Under the pieces are notes generated by a model. It was not told where the DNA came from. It saw only the letters and a list, made by a program, of their open reading frames with translations, and made no database searches. A stretch of 64,000 nt of DNA from Hyphomicrobiales bacterium (GTDB lineage: Bacteria; Pseudomonadota; Alphaproteobacteria; Rhizobiales; Rhizobiaceae), in the NCBI GenBank assembly GCA_900467685.1, contig UBQX01000024.1, positions 41,967 through 105,966 on the forward strand, read 5' to 3'. A program made the translations under genes and the position numbers. Shown one piece after another: positions 9,947-17,883 of the stretch. The stretch's first letter is position 1; each line of letters opens with the position of its first letter.

Positions 9947-10026
9947 GGGCGGCTCCATATCATGAGCGCGGGCGCAAGCACGACAAAAAATTCATGATTC
10001 CATACAACTTGTCTCGACAGAATCGA

Positions 10027-10049
10027 AACGGCGCCCTTGCGGCGCCGTT
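10027..10049 (-). terminator. Hairpin downstream of first DUF1127 gene
   Basis: A nine-base perfect inverted repeat, AACGGCGCC / GGCGCCGTT, with a five-base loop, about 30 bases beyond the stop codon. The T-tract on the minus strand is short (TTTCGATT), so termination may be partial. Confidence 0.55.
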
Positions 10050-10077
10050 GCAGACATTCATCAATCTTACGAGTGGT

Positions 10078-10221
10078 TCAGCGTGCCTGGCGGGCAGCGA
10101 CCATCCGGATGTCATAACGCGTCAGGCCGATGTCGCTGAGCGTGTGCGTCGGCAGGTTGCTCAGTTCGGACAGGGTGCGGCGGTAGGACAGCCAGTTCTT
10201 GGCAAGACGGATCGGGTTCAT
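10078..10221 (-). CDS. DUF1127 small protein (first copy)
   Basis: A 47-residue basic protein, beginning MNPIRLAKNWLSYRRT and ending DIRMVAARQAR. It has the DUF1127 pattern: an N-terminal basic helix with W, then ELSNLPTHTLSDIGLTRYDI. DUF1127 proteins are Arg-rich, and some members bind RNA or influence phosphate and carbon metabolism, but the role is not fixed. It has its own promoter-like element at 10309-10333, shared with the second copy, and its own downstream hairpin. Confidence 0.88.
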   Translation of the reverse strand: MNPIRLAKNWLSYRRTLSELSNLPTHTLSDIGLTRYDIRMVAARQAR

Positions 10222-10308
10222 GGTGGTTTCCTCAAAGTTTTCTAGATCCACTGCGCCGGTATGCGTCGCATAACCGCCCCGTCATCGCTGTGGTCTTTCG
10301 ATGAGGAC

Positions 10309-10333
10309 TATATAGTGCATCGCAACAGCAATG
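10309..10333 (-). promoter_or_regulatory. Shared upstream element of the first DUF1127 gene
   Basis: On the minus strand this reads CATTGCTGTTGCGATGCA followed by CTATATA. The second DUF1127 gene has the near-identical CATTGCTGCGATGCA followed by ACATATA at 10784-10806. The TATA-containing end is about 90 bases upstream of the start codon and could be a -10 region. Conservation between two paralogous leaders suggests a common promoter or operator. Confidence 0.45.
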
Positions 10334-10520
10334 TGCAGTGCGGAATTTCATCATCTGCCATGCATTTGTGCATCTGCTTGCCCACGCCACAATCGTTGCT
10401 TACAAAATAGGCAGATGAGTGCGTCGCTTTTAGGATGTAGCGCGTCGCTTGCGTCGTGAATTCGCCTTGTAAACCCGGGTGTTAAGATTTTATGAACGTC
10501 CGGGCTATGAGGCGGACAGC

Positions 10521-10554
10521 AAAAAGCCCCGCAGGCAGAGCCGGCGGGGCTTTT
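10521..10554 (-). terminator. Intrinsic terminator of the second DUF1127 gene
   Basis: AAAAAGCCCCGC, ten-base loop, GGCGGGGCTTTT: a strong GC stem with A and T tracts on either side, so it can act in both directions. It sits 24 bases beyond the DUF1127 stop codon. Confidence 0.85.
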
Positions 10555-10577
10555 CAAATGGGATGTGTTTATGCCGA

Positions 10578-10721
10578 TTAGCGAACGGCGGCGCGGGCTA
10601 CGCGCTGGATGTCGGAACGGGCAATGCCGAGGTCCGTCAGTTCGCGGTTCGACATGCGGTCCAGTTCGACGACCGTCTGACGGTACTTGCGCCAGGTAGC
10701 AAAAGAGCGAGCGATGTTCAT
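10578..10721 (-). CDS. DUF1127 small protein (second copy)
   Basis: A 47-residue basic protein (MNIARSFATWRKYRQT at the start, DIQRVARAAVR at the end), the same length as the first copy with clear similarity along the whole chain, including ELDRMSNRELTDLGIARSDI. AAGG precedes the ATG. In Rhodobacter, a DUF1127 gene (ccaF1) is linked with CCUCCUCCC-loop small RNAs; here a similar RNA locus lies upstream on the same strand at 11071-11181, so the linkage is conserved though the order differs. It ends in a strong terminator. Confidence 0.9.
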   Translation of the reverse strand: MNIARSFATWRKYRQTVVELDRMSNRELTDLGIARSDIQRVARAAVR

Positions 10722-10783
10722 GGCCTTTTCCTTCTTTAGGGTTTGGCAACGCGTCTGGCTGCCTCTTCATCTCTGAGATCGGT

Positions 10784-10806
10784 TATATGTTGCATCGCAG
10801 CAATGA
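10784..10806 (-). promoter_or_regulatory. Shared upstream element of the second DUF1127 gene
   Basis: On the minus strand, CATTGCTGCGATGCA followed by ACATATA, matching the element in front of the first DUF1127 gene apart from a three-base difference in the middle. It is about 65 bases upstream of the start codon and probably contains the -10 region. Confidence 0.45.
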
Positions 10807-11070
10807 TAAAGCGCAAATGCGGAAGATCACCCATGCGCCAAATGCATGGCGTCTCGCAAACCTTCGATTCTATTAAGGATTTTTTAACGGACGGCTTTGC
10901 GCCCGCTGCTGTCTCTGGTGAAGTGGCGTGAAGAGACGTTGCGAGTTTACGCATGCGCCCGACGACGCATTGGCCACGACGACATTGCAGACGGAACGGC
11001 TATTCCGTTTACGCGCTGGTTTGCGGAAAGGGATTTGAAGCAGGGGAAACTGGAACGCTGGTCCAGAAAC

Positions 11071-11181
11071 TATAACGCCCGCCGCGGGAGGAGGTGCGGC
11101 GGGCGTCATATAGGCGACTGACAACTGGGAGGAGGAGTGTTGCCAGTCATAAACGAGACGCCCTGGGAGGAGGAGTGGGCG
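11071..11181 (-). ncRNA. Cuckoo/CcsR-type RNA: three hairpins with CCUCCUCCC-type loops
   Basis: Read on the minus strand, three consecutive stem-loops present anti-Shine-Dalgarno sequence in the loop. Hairpin A (11159-11181) has a CGCCC/GGGCG stem and the loop ACTCCTCCTCCCA. Hairpin B (11116-11148) has a ten-base stem with one G-U pair and the identical 13-base loop. Hairpin C (11071-11110) has a 15-base stem with one G-U pair and the loop ACCTCCTCCC. This matches the 'cuckoo' RNA family described in alphaproteobacteria (CcsR in Rhodobacter, alpha-r14 in rhizobia), linked there to DUF1127 genes. The 5' end is undetermined. Hairpin C, the strongest, could be the 3' end, though only a short T-rich stretch follows. 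Such RNAs are thought to act under stress by base-pairing or by binding proteins; which applies here is unknown. Confidence 0.75.
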
Positions 11182-11204
11182 GTCCCGAATTCGAATTTCG
11201 TTTT

Positions 11205-11261
11205 TCAGATCAGTCTGCAGTTCTCTGCGCCCGTCTGATGATTTGAATATAGATCAGCCAT
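11205..11261 (-). CDS. Possible 18-codon leader ORF upstream of the cuckoo RNA
   Basis: ATG to TGA on the minus strand encodes MADLYSNHQTGAENCRLI, ending 24 bases before the first anti-Shine-Dalgarno hairpin. No strong ribosome binding site is visible (AACGGA only). It is listed because Rhodobacter CcsR RNAs are processed from the transcript of a small protein gene, but an ORF this short may be chance. Confidence 0.2.
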   Translation of the reverse strand: MADLYSNHQTGAENCRLI

Positions 11262-11499
11262 TCCGTTTTGTGCACTGCGAAATGAACATATGTGGCATGC
11301 ACGGATCGCATGGCTTTTGTCTATCATCTTTAGGGATGATACCAGTCCATTCTTAAGGTGTTCCTAACACGCGGTCCTGCATCTAGGGATGCCGACACCC
11401 AAAACCGGTATTTTCTGTTGCGATCTTCATGACGGGTGATATAGAGGCGGCTTCCGTGCGGACCGGCTCCTTGAGGAGAGGGGATGGTCTGCTGTGAGA

Positions 11500-11584
11500 G
11501 CGGGTATGGCGGAATTGGTAGACGCAGTGGATTTAGGTTCCACCGCTGAAAGGCGTGGGGGTTCGAGTCCCTCTACCCGCACCA
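11500..11584 (+). tRNA. tRNA-Leu (anticodon UAG)
   Basis: An 85-base class II tRNA. Acceptor GCGGGTA pairs with TACCCGC, the anticodon loop contains TAG within TTTAGGT, the T-loop is GTTCGAGTC, and a long variable arm is present. The 3' CCA is encoded. Confidence 0.97.
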
Positions 11585-11766
11585 TATATAAAGTGGCAGA
11601 TCGGCAGGCGAACAAGAGGCTTTTGCGCGCGAGATGCGCCATTTTGCTTGCCAAAGCGCCCTGAATTTGCATAGAAGCCACTCCGGCAAATCGAGGTTCC
11701 GGCAGCGCGCCTCGCGATCAATGAGGCAAAAGATACGCGCCGCCGCTTGGAAATGAAGGTTTTAAC

Positions 11767-13263
11767 ATGCAGGTAATCGAAACGCTCGCTGAAGGGCTGA
11801 AGCGCGAAATCAAGGTCGTCATCCCGGCCAAGGACATGGAAGCTCAGATGAACGAGCGCCTTGAGGGTGTGAAGGACCGCGTCCGGATCAACGGTTTCCG
11901 TCCGGGCAAGGTACCGTTCGCACAGCTCAAGAAGATGTACGGCAAGTCGGTCATGGCCGAACTCGTCAATGAGATCGTCCGCGTTCGTCCGAACGAAATC
12001 CTGACCGAGCGCGGCGAAAAGTCCGCGACGCAGCCGGATATCTCGATGACCGAGGACGAGGCAGAAGCCGACAAGATCCTCGCGGCCGAAGCCGATTTCG
12101 AATTCACGATCGCTTATGAAGTGATCCCGAAGTTCGAACTCAAGGACGTTTCGAAGATCAAGGTTACGCGCGAAGTCGTCGACATTGCCGACGAGGAAGT
12201 CGACACGCAGGTCCTGCAGATCGCTGAAAGCGCCAAGACCTACGAAAGCAAGAAGGGCAAGGCCGCCAAGGGCGACCGCGTCACGATGGACTACCTCGGC
12301 AAGGTTGACGGCGTTGCCTTCGACGGCGGCAAGGACGAAGACGCAGAACTCGTCATCGGTTCCAACCGCTTCATCCCGGGCTTCGAAGACCAGCTCGTTG
12401 GCGTCAAGGCTGGCGACGAAAAGGTCATCACCGTGACGTTCCCGGCTGACTACCCGGCTGCGAACCTCGCCGGCAAGGAAGCTACCTTCGACATCAAGGT
12501 CAAGGACGTGGCTGGCGCCAAGGACGTCGAAATCAACGACGAACTGGCAACGCAGCTCGGTCTCGAGTCCGCTGAAAAGCTCCGCGAAATCGTTCGCAGC
12601 CAGCTCGAAGGCCAGTACACCTCGGTTGCTCGCCAGAAGCTGAAGCGTCAGATCCTCGACCAGCTCGACGAAATGTACGACTTTGCAACGCCGGAAAAGC
12701 TGGTGTCTGCCGAGTTCGACAACATCTGGCGCCAGATCAACACCGATCTCGCCCAGTCCGGCAAGACCTTCGCTGACGAAGACACGACGGAAGAAGCCGC
12801 ACGCGAAGAGTATAACAAGCTCGCACAGCGTCGCGTTCGCCTCGGCCTCGTTCTTTCCGAGATCGGCGACAAGGCCAAGATCGAAGTTTCCGACGAGGAA
12901 ATGCAGCAGTCGCTCTTCGCGCAGCTGCGTCAGTTCCCCGGCCAGGAAAAGGAAATCCTCGACTACTTCCGCAACACGCCCGGCGCTGCGGCTTCGCTGC
13001 GCGCGCCGATCTTCGAAGAGAAGGTCATCGACCATCTGCTGAACGAGATCTCCGTTTCGGACAAGAAGGTCTCCAAGGAAGAGCTGCTCGCTGACGACGA
13101 AGCCGAAGGCAAGTCTGAGGGCAAGAAGGCTGCTCCGAAGAAGAAGGCTGCCGCCAAGAAGGAAGCCGCTGCTGAAGAGGCATCTGCCGACGAAGCTGCT
13201 TCTGAAGAAAAGCCGGCTGCGAAGAAGAAGGCTCCGGCCAAGAAGAAGGCTGCCGACGAATAA
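11767..13263 (+). CDS. tig: Trigger factor, ribosome-associated chaperone and prolyl isomerase
   Basis: A 498-residue chaperone that binds at the ribosome exit tunnel. The N-terminal ribosome-binding signature is visible as [17 protein letters not shown] (residues about 42-58). The FKBP-type isomerase domain (about 155-255) has [14 protein letters not shown] and [11 protein letters not shown], followed by the helical C-domain. The last 50 or so residues are a low-complexity Lys/Ala/Glu-rich tail ([19 protein letters not shown] and similar), which E. coli trigger factor lacks. AAGG lies eight bases before the ATG. The codon choice is strongly biased, as expected for high expression. Confidence 0.97.
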   Translation: MQVIETLAEGLKREIKVVIPAKDMEAQMNERLEGVKDRVRINGFRPGKVPFAQLKKMYGKSVMAELVNEIVRVRPNEILTERGEKSATQPDISMTEDEAEADKILAAEADFEFTIAYEVIPKFELKDVSKIKVTREVVDIADEEVDTQVLQIAESAKTYESKKGKAAKGDRVTMDYLGKVDGVAFDGGKDEDAELVIGSNRFIPGFEDQLVGVKAGDEKVITVTFPADYPAANLAGKEATFDIKVKDVAGAKDVEINDELATQLGLESAEKLREIVRSQLEGQYTSVARQKLKRQILDQLDEMYDFATPEKLVSAEFDNIWRQINTDLAQSGKTFADEDTTEEAAREEYNKLAQRRVRLGLVLSEIGDKAKIEVSDEEMQQSLFAQLRQFPGQEKEILDYFRNTPGAAASLRAPIFEEKVIDHLLNEISVSDKKVSKEELLADDEAEGKSEGKKAAPKKKAAAKKEAAAEEASADEAASEEKPAAKKKAPAKKKAADE

Positions 13264-13290
13264 TCGTCGGCAATCATCGACAAAATTCAA

Positions 13291-13317
13291 AAGGCGGTCC
13301 TCACGGGCCGCCTTTTT
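13291..13317 (+). terminator. Intrinsic terminator of tig
   Basis: AAGGCGGTCC, loop TCAC, GGGCCGCCTTTTT, 28 bases after the tig stop codon: a GC-rich stem followed by five T residues. Confidence 0.88.
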
Positions 13318-13350
13318 CGATTCCCGATATATTTGAAGGCTGAGCGGTGG

Positions 13351-14370
13351 TCAGTCCGGCGATGTCAGGTCACCGGCGGCATTGCTTGCGCCCTGCGGGA
13401 TCTGGTTCTGGTTGGCCTCGTCGCGGCCCAGCAGCAGTTCCACGTCGCTGTTGCGACCGGCCTTCACTTCGAAATCGCGCTGGTAGATCTTGTCCTTGTT
13501 GCGCGCCACGGCCGTGTAATTGCCTTCCGACAGGACCATGGTGGCGAAGGCGCCGACATTTTCCGCGATGATGTCGCCAGAGGCCGTGAGGATCGACCAG
13601 GCGGTGTCGGCAATGGCTTCTCCGCCCACACTGGAAACCAGCTTGAAGGTGATGCGGGCGGCGCGGTGCTGGATGGTCGCCTGCGTCAGCTTGCCGGCGG
13701 CGACCTGAATGTCGGCGCGGATCACGGCGTTCAGGCTGCCATAGGTCGAAACGACGTGATAGGTGCCGGAATTGAGCCGCACGATGCTGTTCGGGTTGAC
13801 ATCCTGCATGACGAGGCCGCGTTCCCCGTCGTCCTGCACATCGTTCGTATAGATGGAGAATTTCAGGTCCTTGTCGGGAATCTTGGTGTCGCTGCCCGAT
13901 ACCGCGTGCAGCACGATGCCGCCGGCGTCCAGAACAAGCTCCTGGTTCGGCACGTCGCCGCTCGATGGCACGGTGACACGCTTGGTGGCGGTTGCCCGGC
14001 CAAAGGCAGCGTTCAGGAAGTAATCGCCCGGCGCCAGACGGAATGTGTGCGATCCACCTTCTGATGCGGCGATCAGCTGTAGCTTGCCGTCCTGTCCCGG
14101 AATGGCCGAAAAGACGTGCCAGGAAATGCCGCTCTGCATGGCCGGACCGTCCGACGTCAGCTTCGCGTCGCAGCGAACCGTGCGCGCGTCCTTCGATTGC
14201 TGCGGCAATTCACCGGCCGGCGAAAAACTGTTGATGCCCGGCAGCTTCAGCTTCGGTTCGCCATTCGGTGACGCTGCAAATGGATCGACGGCGCTCGCCA
14301 GTGTCGGCGCCATGGCAACCAGGAGTGCCGTTGCGGCAGCCAGAGAGACGGTGGAATTGATGCGCGTCAT
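13351..14370 (-). CDS. Exported beta-repeat protein of unknown function
   Basis: A 339-residue secreted protein with a clear signal peptide (SLAAATALLVAMAPTLASA). The mature chain has three degenerate modules, each with an aromatic/hydrophobic 'WxVF' or 'FSIY' strand and a closing segment of the form RLAPGDYFLNAAFG, RLNSGTYHVVSTYG or VLSEGNYTAVARN. This looks like repeated beta-sandwich domains similar to carboxypeptidase-regulatory-like folds. AGGAC lies five bases before the ATG. The gene converges on tig. I do not recognise a named family; a structural or envelope role is only a guess. Confidence 0.75.
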   Translation of the reverse strand: MTRINSTVSLAAATALLVAMAPTLASAVDPFAASPNGEPKLKLPGINSFSPAGELPQQSKDARTVRCDAKLTSDGPAMQSGISWHVFSAIPGQDGKLQLIAASEGGSHTFRLAPGDYFLNAAFGRATATKRVTVPSSGDVPNQELVLDAGGIVLHAVSGSDTKIPDKDLKFSIYTNDVQDDGERGLVMQDVNPNSIVRLNSGTYHVVSTYGSLNAVIRADIQVAAGKLTQATIQHRAARITFKLVSSVGGEAIADTAWSILTASGDIIAENVGAFATMVLSEGNYTAVARNKDKIYQRDFEVKAGRNSDVELLLGRDEANQNQIPQGASNAAGDLTSPD

Positions 14371-14569
14371 GTCGTCCTGCTTGAAGCCGCAACCCGGTAC
14401 GGCCTAAACCGACGCCGTCATACCATAGGCAAATCTGCGGATGCGAGCATAAAGCACCACGGTCCGGCAATTTAATGGCCGCGACGCTGTGTTCAGGTCT
14501 GCACGGCTTGCGTGAGCGCGGGCGGTCGGCAATAAGCGTGTTCTGATACGACTTGAAAGAGGTTATGCC

Positions 14570-15148
14570 ATGGAACCCAATCCCGCACTCATCGACTATC
14601 TCAAGGTTCGCCGGTCGATCCCGGCTTTCCAGATGCGTGCGCCCGGACCGGACAGGGCAGGGATCGAGGAAATCCTCACACTCGCCGTGCGGGTGCCTGA
14701 CCATGGCAAGATCGCCCCGTGGCGCTTCATCGTCTATACGGGCGACATCCGGGCCGAAATCGGCGAGAAACTGCTTGAGATGGCGCTGGAGCGCGATCCC
14801 AAGCTTTCCGGCGAGATGATCCAGGTCGAGCGCGCTCGCTTCACCCGCGCGCCTGTGGTCATCGGTGTGATCAGCACGGCTGGACCACATGCCAAGATCC
14901 CGGAATGGGAGCAGGTGATGTCGGCGGGCGCCGTGTGCCTCAATGTGCTGATGGCGGCCAATGCGCATGGCTATGTGGCCAACTGGCTCTCCGAATGGTT
15001 CGCCTTCGATGAAAAGGCGTTTCCGCTGCTGGGCGTCAAGCCGGGCGAAAAGGTTGCGGGTTTCATTCATATCGGTTCGACGGACTTTCCTGCGGTCGAG
15101 CGGCCCCGACCGGAGCTCGCCGACAAGATCACCTGGATGGAGGGGTGA
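14570..15148 (+). CDS. Nitroreductase family flavoprotein
   Basis: A 192-residue FMN enzyme of the nitroreductase superfamily: RRSIPAFQ near the N-terminus, [18 protein letters not shown] (the usual FMN-contacting segment with a shortened form) and the hydrophobic core helix [17 protein letters not shown]. It resembles the YdjA-like small nitroreductases. AAAGAGG is seven bases upstream of the ATG. The next gene, a flavin reductase-like protein, starts four bases later, so the two probably form an operon handling reduced flavin or a related substrate. The natural substrate is unknown. Confidence 0.88.
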   Translation: MEPNPALIDYLKVRRSIPAFQMRAPGPDRAGIEEILTLAVRVPDHGKIAPWRFIVYTGDIRAEIGEKLLEMALERDPKLSGEMIQVERARFTRAPVVIGVISTAGPHAKIPEWEQVMSAGAVCLNVLMAANAHGYVANWLSEWFAFDEKAFPLLGVKPGEKVAGFIHIGSTDFPAVERPRPELADKITWMEG

Positions 15149-15152
15149 GCCC

Positions 15153-15764
15153 ATGTTCTACGAAACCGGTCACCGTCCGCCAGTCCTGAAGCATGACCCG
15201 TTCAAGGCGATCGTGTCGCCGCGGCCGATCGGCTGGATCGGCACGAAATCGAAGGAGGGCGTGCTCAATCTCGCGCCTTACTCGTTCTTTGCAGCGATCG
15301 CGGATCGTCCGCCGCTCGTCATGTTCTCTTCCAGCGGGCGCAAGGACAGCCAGCGCAATGTCGAGGAGACGGGCGTATTCACGACGAATCTTGCTGGCCG
15401 TGCGCTGCTGGAGAAAATGAATCTGAGTTCGGCCTCGGCACCGTCCGAGATCGATGAGTTCGCGCTCTCCGGCCTGACGCCGATCATGGGGGAACTGGTG
15501 GATGCCCCTGTCGTGGCGGAGGCCTATGCTGCGCTGGAGTGCCGGGTTGTCGAGGTCAAGCGGCTTCACGGGCTCGATGGCGTGGAATCGGAAAACACGA
15601 TGATCATCGGCCAGGTGGTCGGCGTGCATATTCGCGACGAAGCCATCAAGGATGGCCGTTTGGACATGGCGCTCGTGCGGCCGCTCGGCCGTCTGGGATA
15701 CATGGATTACTGCGACGCAGGTGATGTGTTCGAACTCTTCAGACCGGACTGGCCGCTCAAGTAA
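15153..15764 (+). CDS. Flavin reductase family (FMN split-barrel) protein
   Basis: A 203-residue flavin-binding protein. SPRPIGWIGTKSKEGVLNLAPYSFF is the signature of the DIM6/NTAB flavin reductase-like family, followed by DRPPLVMFSSSGRKDSQRN and FTTNLAG. It starts four bases after the nitroreductase stop, with GGAGG (15139-15143) before it, and is probably translated from the same message. The C-terminus (GRLGYMDY and FELFRPDWPLK) matches the usual length. The electron acceptor cannot be judged. Confidence 0.88.
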   Translation: MFYETGHRPPVLKHDPFKAIVSPRPIGWIGTKSKEGVLNLAPYSFFAAIADRPPLVMFSSSGRKDSQRNVEETGVFTTNLAGRALLEKMNLSSASAPSEIDEFALSGLTPIMGELVDAPVVAEAYAALECRVVEVKRLHGLDGVESENTMIIGQVVGVHIRDEAIKDGRLDMALVRPLGRLGYMDYCDAGDVFELFRPDWPLK

Positions 15765-15786
15765 GGTCAACAACTGGGGAGGAGGG

Positions 15787-15861
15787 TGGCACGCCCTAGG
15801 GGAGTCGAACCCCTCTTTTCAGAATGAAAATCTGACGTCCTAACCGATAGACGAAGGGCGC
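15787..15861 (-). tRNA. tRNA-Glu (anticodon UUC), first copy
   Basis: A 75-base tRNA on the minus strand. The acceptor GCGCCCT pairs with AGGGCGT, the anticodon loop is TTTTCAT (TTC) and the 3' CCA is encoded. Its body is identical to the copy at 16094-16168. The trailer on this copy reads CCCTCCTCCCCAG, an anti-Shine-Dalgarno-like pyrimidine tract. Confidence 0.97.
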
Positions 15862-16093
15862 ATGCCGTGTCGAAAGAGGCCTGTTTCAAACCGTCTCGCG
15901 ATGAGCGTCCTTATAGTCAGCACTTCAGATTCCCGCAAGACGAAATCTGCAGTTTTCAGACAGGAAAGATGAAAGTTTCCCCGATTTGCTACGGGGCGGA
16001 AAGTCCAGTCCGGACAACGCGCTAAGAGAGTGATCTCAAGCAAGACATCAATCTCGCATGATAAGGAAGCACGGTCATTTCAGGGATGAGGAA

Positions 16094-16168
16094 TGGCACG
16101 CCCTAGGGGAGTCGAACCCCTCTTTTCAGAATGAAAATCTGACGTCCTAACCGATAGACGAAGGGCGC
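16094..16168 (-). tRNA. tRNA-Glu (anticodon UUC), second copy
   Basis: Identical in sequence to the first copy about 230 bases away. The 5' flanks of both copies are also similar, including GTCTCGCG and the -10-like CTATAAGG (minus strand), showing that the promoter was duplicated along with the gene. Confidence 0.97.
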
Positions 16169-16342
16169 ATGCCTGACCGTGAGAAGTTTTGTTTCGAACC
16201 GTCTCGCGGTGTGGCGACCTTATAGTCAGCGGAATTTCATCCGGCAAGCGGGAAATTGGAGTTTTTCAAAAAAAATTCATGAAGAGCGGAAGGCGGGAAG
16301 ATCGTGTCTCATTCGGAAATGAATTCAGCTCGTTAGCCGAAA

Positions 16343-17731
16343 TTACCGATGCTTCTTCTTCTTGCGCTGGCAGCGCCAGTCCCAGTCGCGCTGGTCGCCC
16401 GTGTCGATGTGCACGGAGTTCGTATAGCAATACGTCCCAACGCCGCCACGCTCGGGCAGCGAGCGAAGGTAATTGGCGAGCTCCCATTTGGAAACGCCGT
16501 TAACCTGGATGTCGGCGGCGCTGCAGGTCGTGTGCAGCGAATGTTCTGCGCCGCCGGATTTCGCGTTCCATACGGGCGGGCGATAACCGGACGTCACGAT
16601 CGGCGGCTTGCCGTAGTGCTTCTCCACGGTGTGGAGCATCTTCATGAGTTCCGGTTTGAAGCAGTCCGTCTCAACATAAGGCGTCTGGATCCAGATACCG
16701 TTGGGGGCGACGCGCGCCAGACCCGGCGCGGAGATCAGCCGCATCAGGCCAGCGGGTTCGCTGTCATCGTTGCTGTCGTCTGCACTGTCACCATCATCGC
16801 CTTCGCCTTCAACGACGGCCGGAGCCGGCTTGGGCGGGAAGAAACCGTTCAGCTTCGCAACAGGGCGACTGCCGTCATCCGGCGTCTGGCTGAGCGGGTT
16901 TGCGGGCTGCGGGGTCTGAAGGCGCAACGGGTTGGCCGGCTGAAGCGTCGCCACCTTTTCCTGAGCCTGTGGCTGGCTGAAGCGTCCGGCGTTGAAATCC
17001 TGGACAGGCGGTTCGCTCGGCAGCGGCACTGCCGCCGGGTTCTGCGGCTGCATCGTAAAGATGCTCGCCACCTTTGCCGGCTGCTGGGTTTCAGCGGGTG
17101 TGAGGATGCGTCCGCCCTTGGGTGCAGCCGATTGATCCTCGGCAGGAAGCGCGGAGGGCGCGGTCGGCGTATTGGCGGTCTCTGCGGTATCTGCCTCGGC
17201 CGGCGTATAGATATTGATGACCGCAGGATTGAAGCTGGGGGCCGGGACCGATGTGGGAACGGTCACGCCGCTCTTCTGGGCGGCCGCCTCTTCTTCAGGC
17301 TTCGGCGGCGCTGTGGAGAAGATGCTGCCACGAGCCGCGTTCAGCGCCACCTGTATCTGGTGGTCGGAATTCGTCGGCCGGAAGGCGGCGGCATTCTTCG
17401 GAATCGGGATCGCACCCATGCGCGCCTGCGTCGCTGCCGCGATGACGGCCTGCTGGTCGGCCGTCACCGGCTCCCCATTGCGAATCTCGACTTCCTGCGC
17501 GGTGTCGGGATTGAGCCCAAGACGTTGAGTCTTGAGACTAGCCGCACTCTGCACGGTATTGGTCGTCTGCCCCTTGGCCTGCTGCGAACGCGCATCCGCA
17601 ACGAGCTTGGGGTCGAAGGAGCTTTCAAACGAAGAGGACATACAGCCCGACAGCGCAAGCACTGTCAGCAGTCCGGTGGACAAGGCAAAAAGCCTCCGCT
17701 CCGCCGATCCTTTTTGCTGCGTGTTTTTCAA
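16343..17731 (-). CDS. Lipoprotein with peptidase M15 (D-Ala-D-Ala carboxypeptidase-type) domain
   Basis: A 462-residue envelope protein. The N-terminus has a lipobox (TVLALSGC) with the Cys at about residue 30, followed by some 250 residues of Pro/Ala/Gln-rich linker. The C-terminal domain has the M15 zinc pattern: SGYRPPVWN, HSLHTTCSAADIQ (His and Asp ligands) and NSVHIDTG (His ligand). It probably trims or binds peptidoglycan at the outer membrane. A TTG at 17731 with GGGAG seven bases upstream gives a compact lipoprotein signal; an upstream TTG (17752) has no such site. The end KKKKHR is unusually basic. Confidence 0.85.
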   Translation of the reverse strand: MKNTQQKGSAERRLFALSTGLLTVLALSGCMSSSFESSFDPKLVADARSQQAKGQTTNTVQSAASLKTQRLGLNPDTAQEVEIRNGEPVTADQQAVIAAATQARMGAIPIPKNAAAFRPTNSDHQIQVALNAARGSIFSTAPPKPEEEAAAQKSGVTVPTSVPAPSFNPAVINIYTPAEADTAETANTPTAPSALPAEDQSAAPKGGRILTPAETQQPAKVASIFTMQPQNPAAVPLPSEPPVQDFNAGRFSQPQAQEKVATLQPANPLRLQTPQPANPLSQTPDDGSRPVAKLNGFFPPKPAPAVVEGEGDDGDSADDSNDDSEPAGLMRLISAPGLARVAPNGIWIQTPYVETDCFKPELMKMLHTVEKHYGKPPIVTSGYRPPVWNAKSGGAEHSLHTTCSAADIQVNGVSKWELANYLRSLPERGGVGTYCYTNSVHIDTGDQRDWDWRCQRKKKKHR

Positions 17732-17775
17732 ACGCGGGCTCCCAAATCTCAAACTGGCGCAAATTTCTAAGGAAA

Positions 17776-17803
17776 GGCCCGGGCGATGTAAACTGCCCGG
17801 GCC
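17776..17803 (-). terminator. Terminator downstream of gloA
   Basis: A nine-base perfect stem, GGCCCGGGC / GCCCGGGCC, with a ten-base loop, followed on the minus strand by TTTCCTT. It lies between the end of gloA and the start of the M15 lipoprotein gene. Confidence 0.7.
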
Positions 17804-17883
17804 TACCGTTGCGTCAATTTGAGATGCTGCTCATGAAACCCTCAAAGATTTCAGGGGTATGGCACACTCAAAAAAATGTCAGA

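Larger units (their letters stand above)
10807..11499. other. Long intergenic region holding the RNA locus
   Basis: About 690 bases with no convincing protein gene beyond the 18-codon ORF. The RNA hairpins occupy 11071-11181. The 10807-11070 part is between the RNA and the second DUF1127 leader and shows no recognised element. The 11262-11499 part precedes tRNA-Leu and holds AT-rich segments that may contain promoters for the RNA (minus strand) and the tRNA (plus strand). Confidence 0.5.

Noticed and set aside
10736..11124. Short ORFs in the DUF1127/RNA interval
   Set aside because: They overlap the hairpins, lack ribosome binding sites and have non-protein-like composition.
11533..13290. 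585-codon minus-strand frame over tig
   Set aside because: It is the complement of the trigger factor gene; the Leu/Arg-rich sequence has no domain and the plus strand has a clear gene and terminator.
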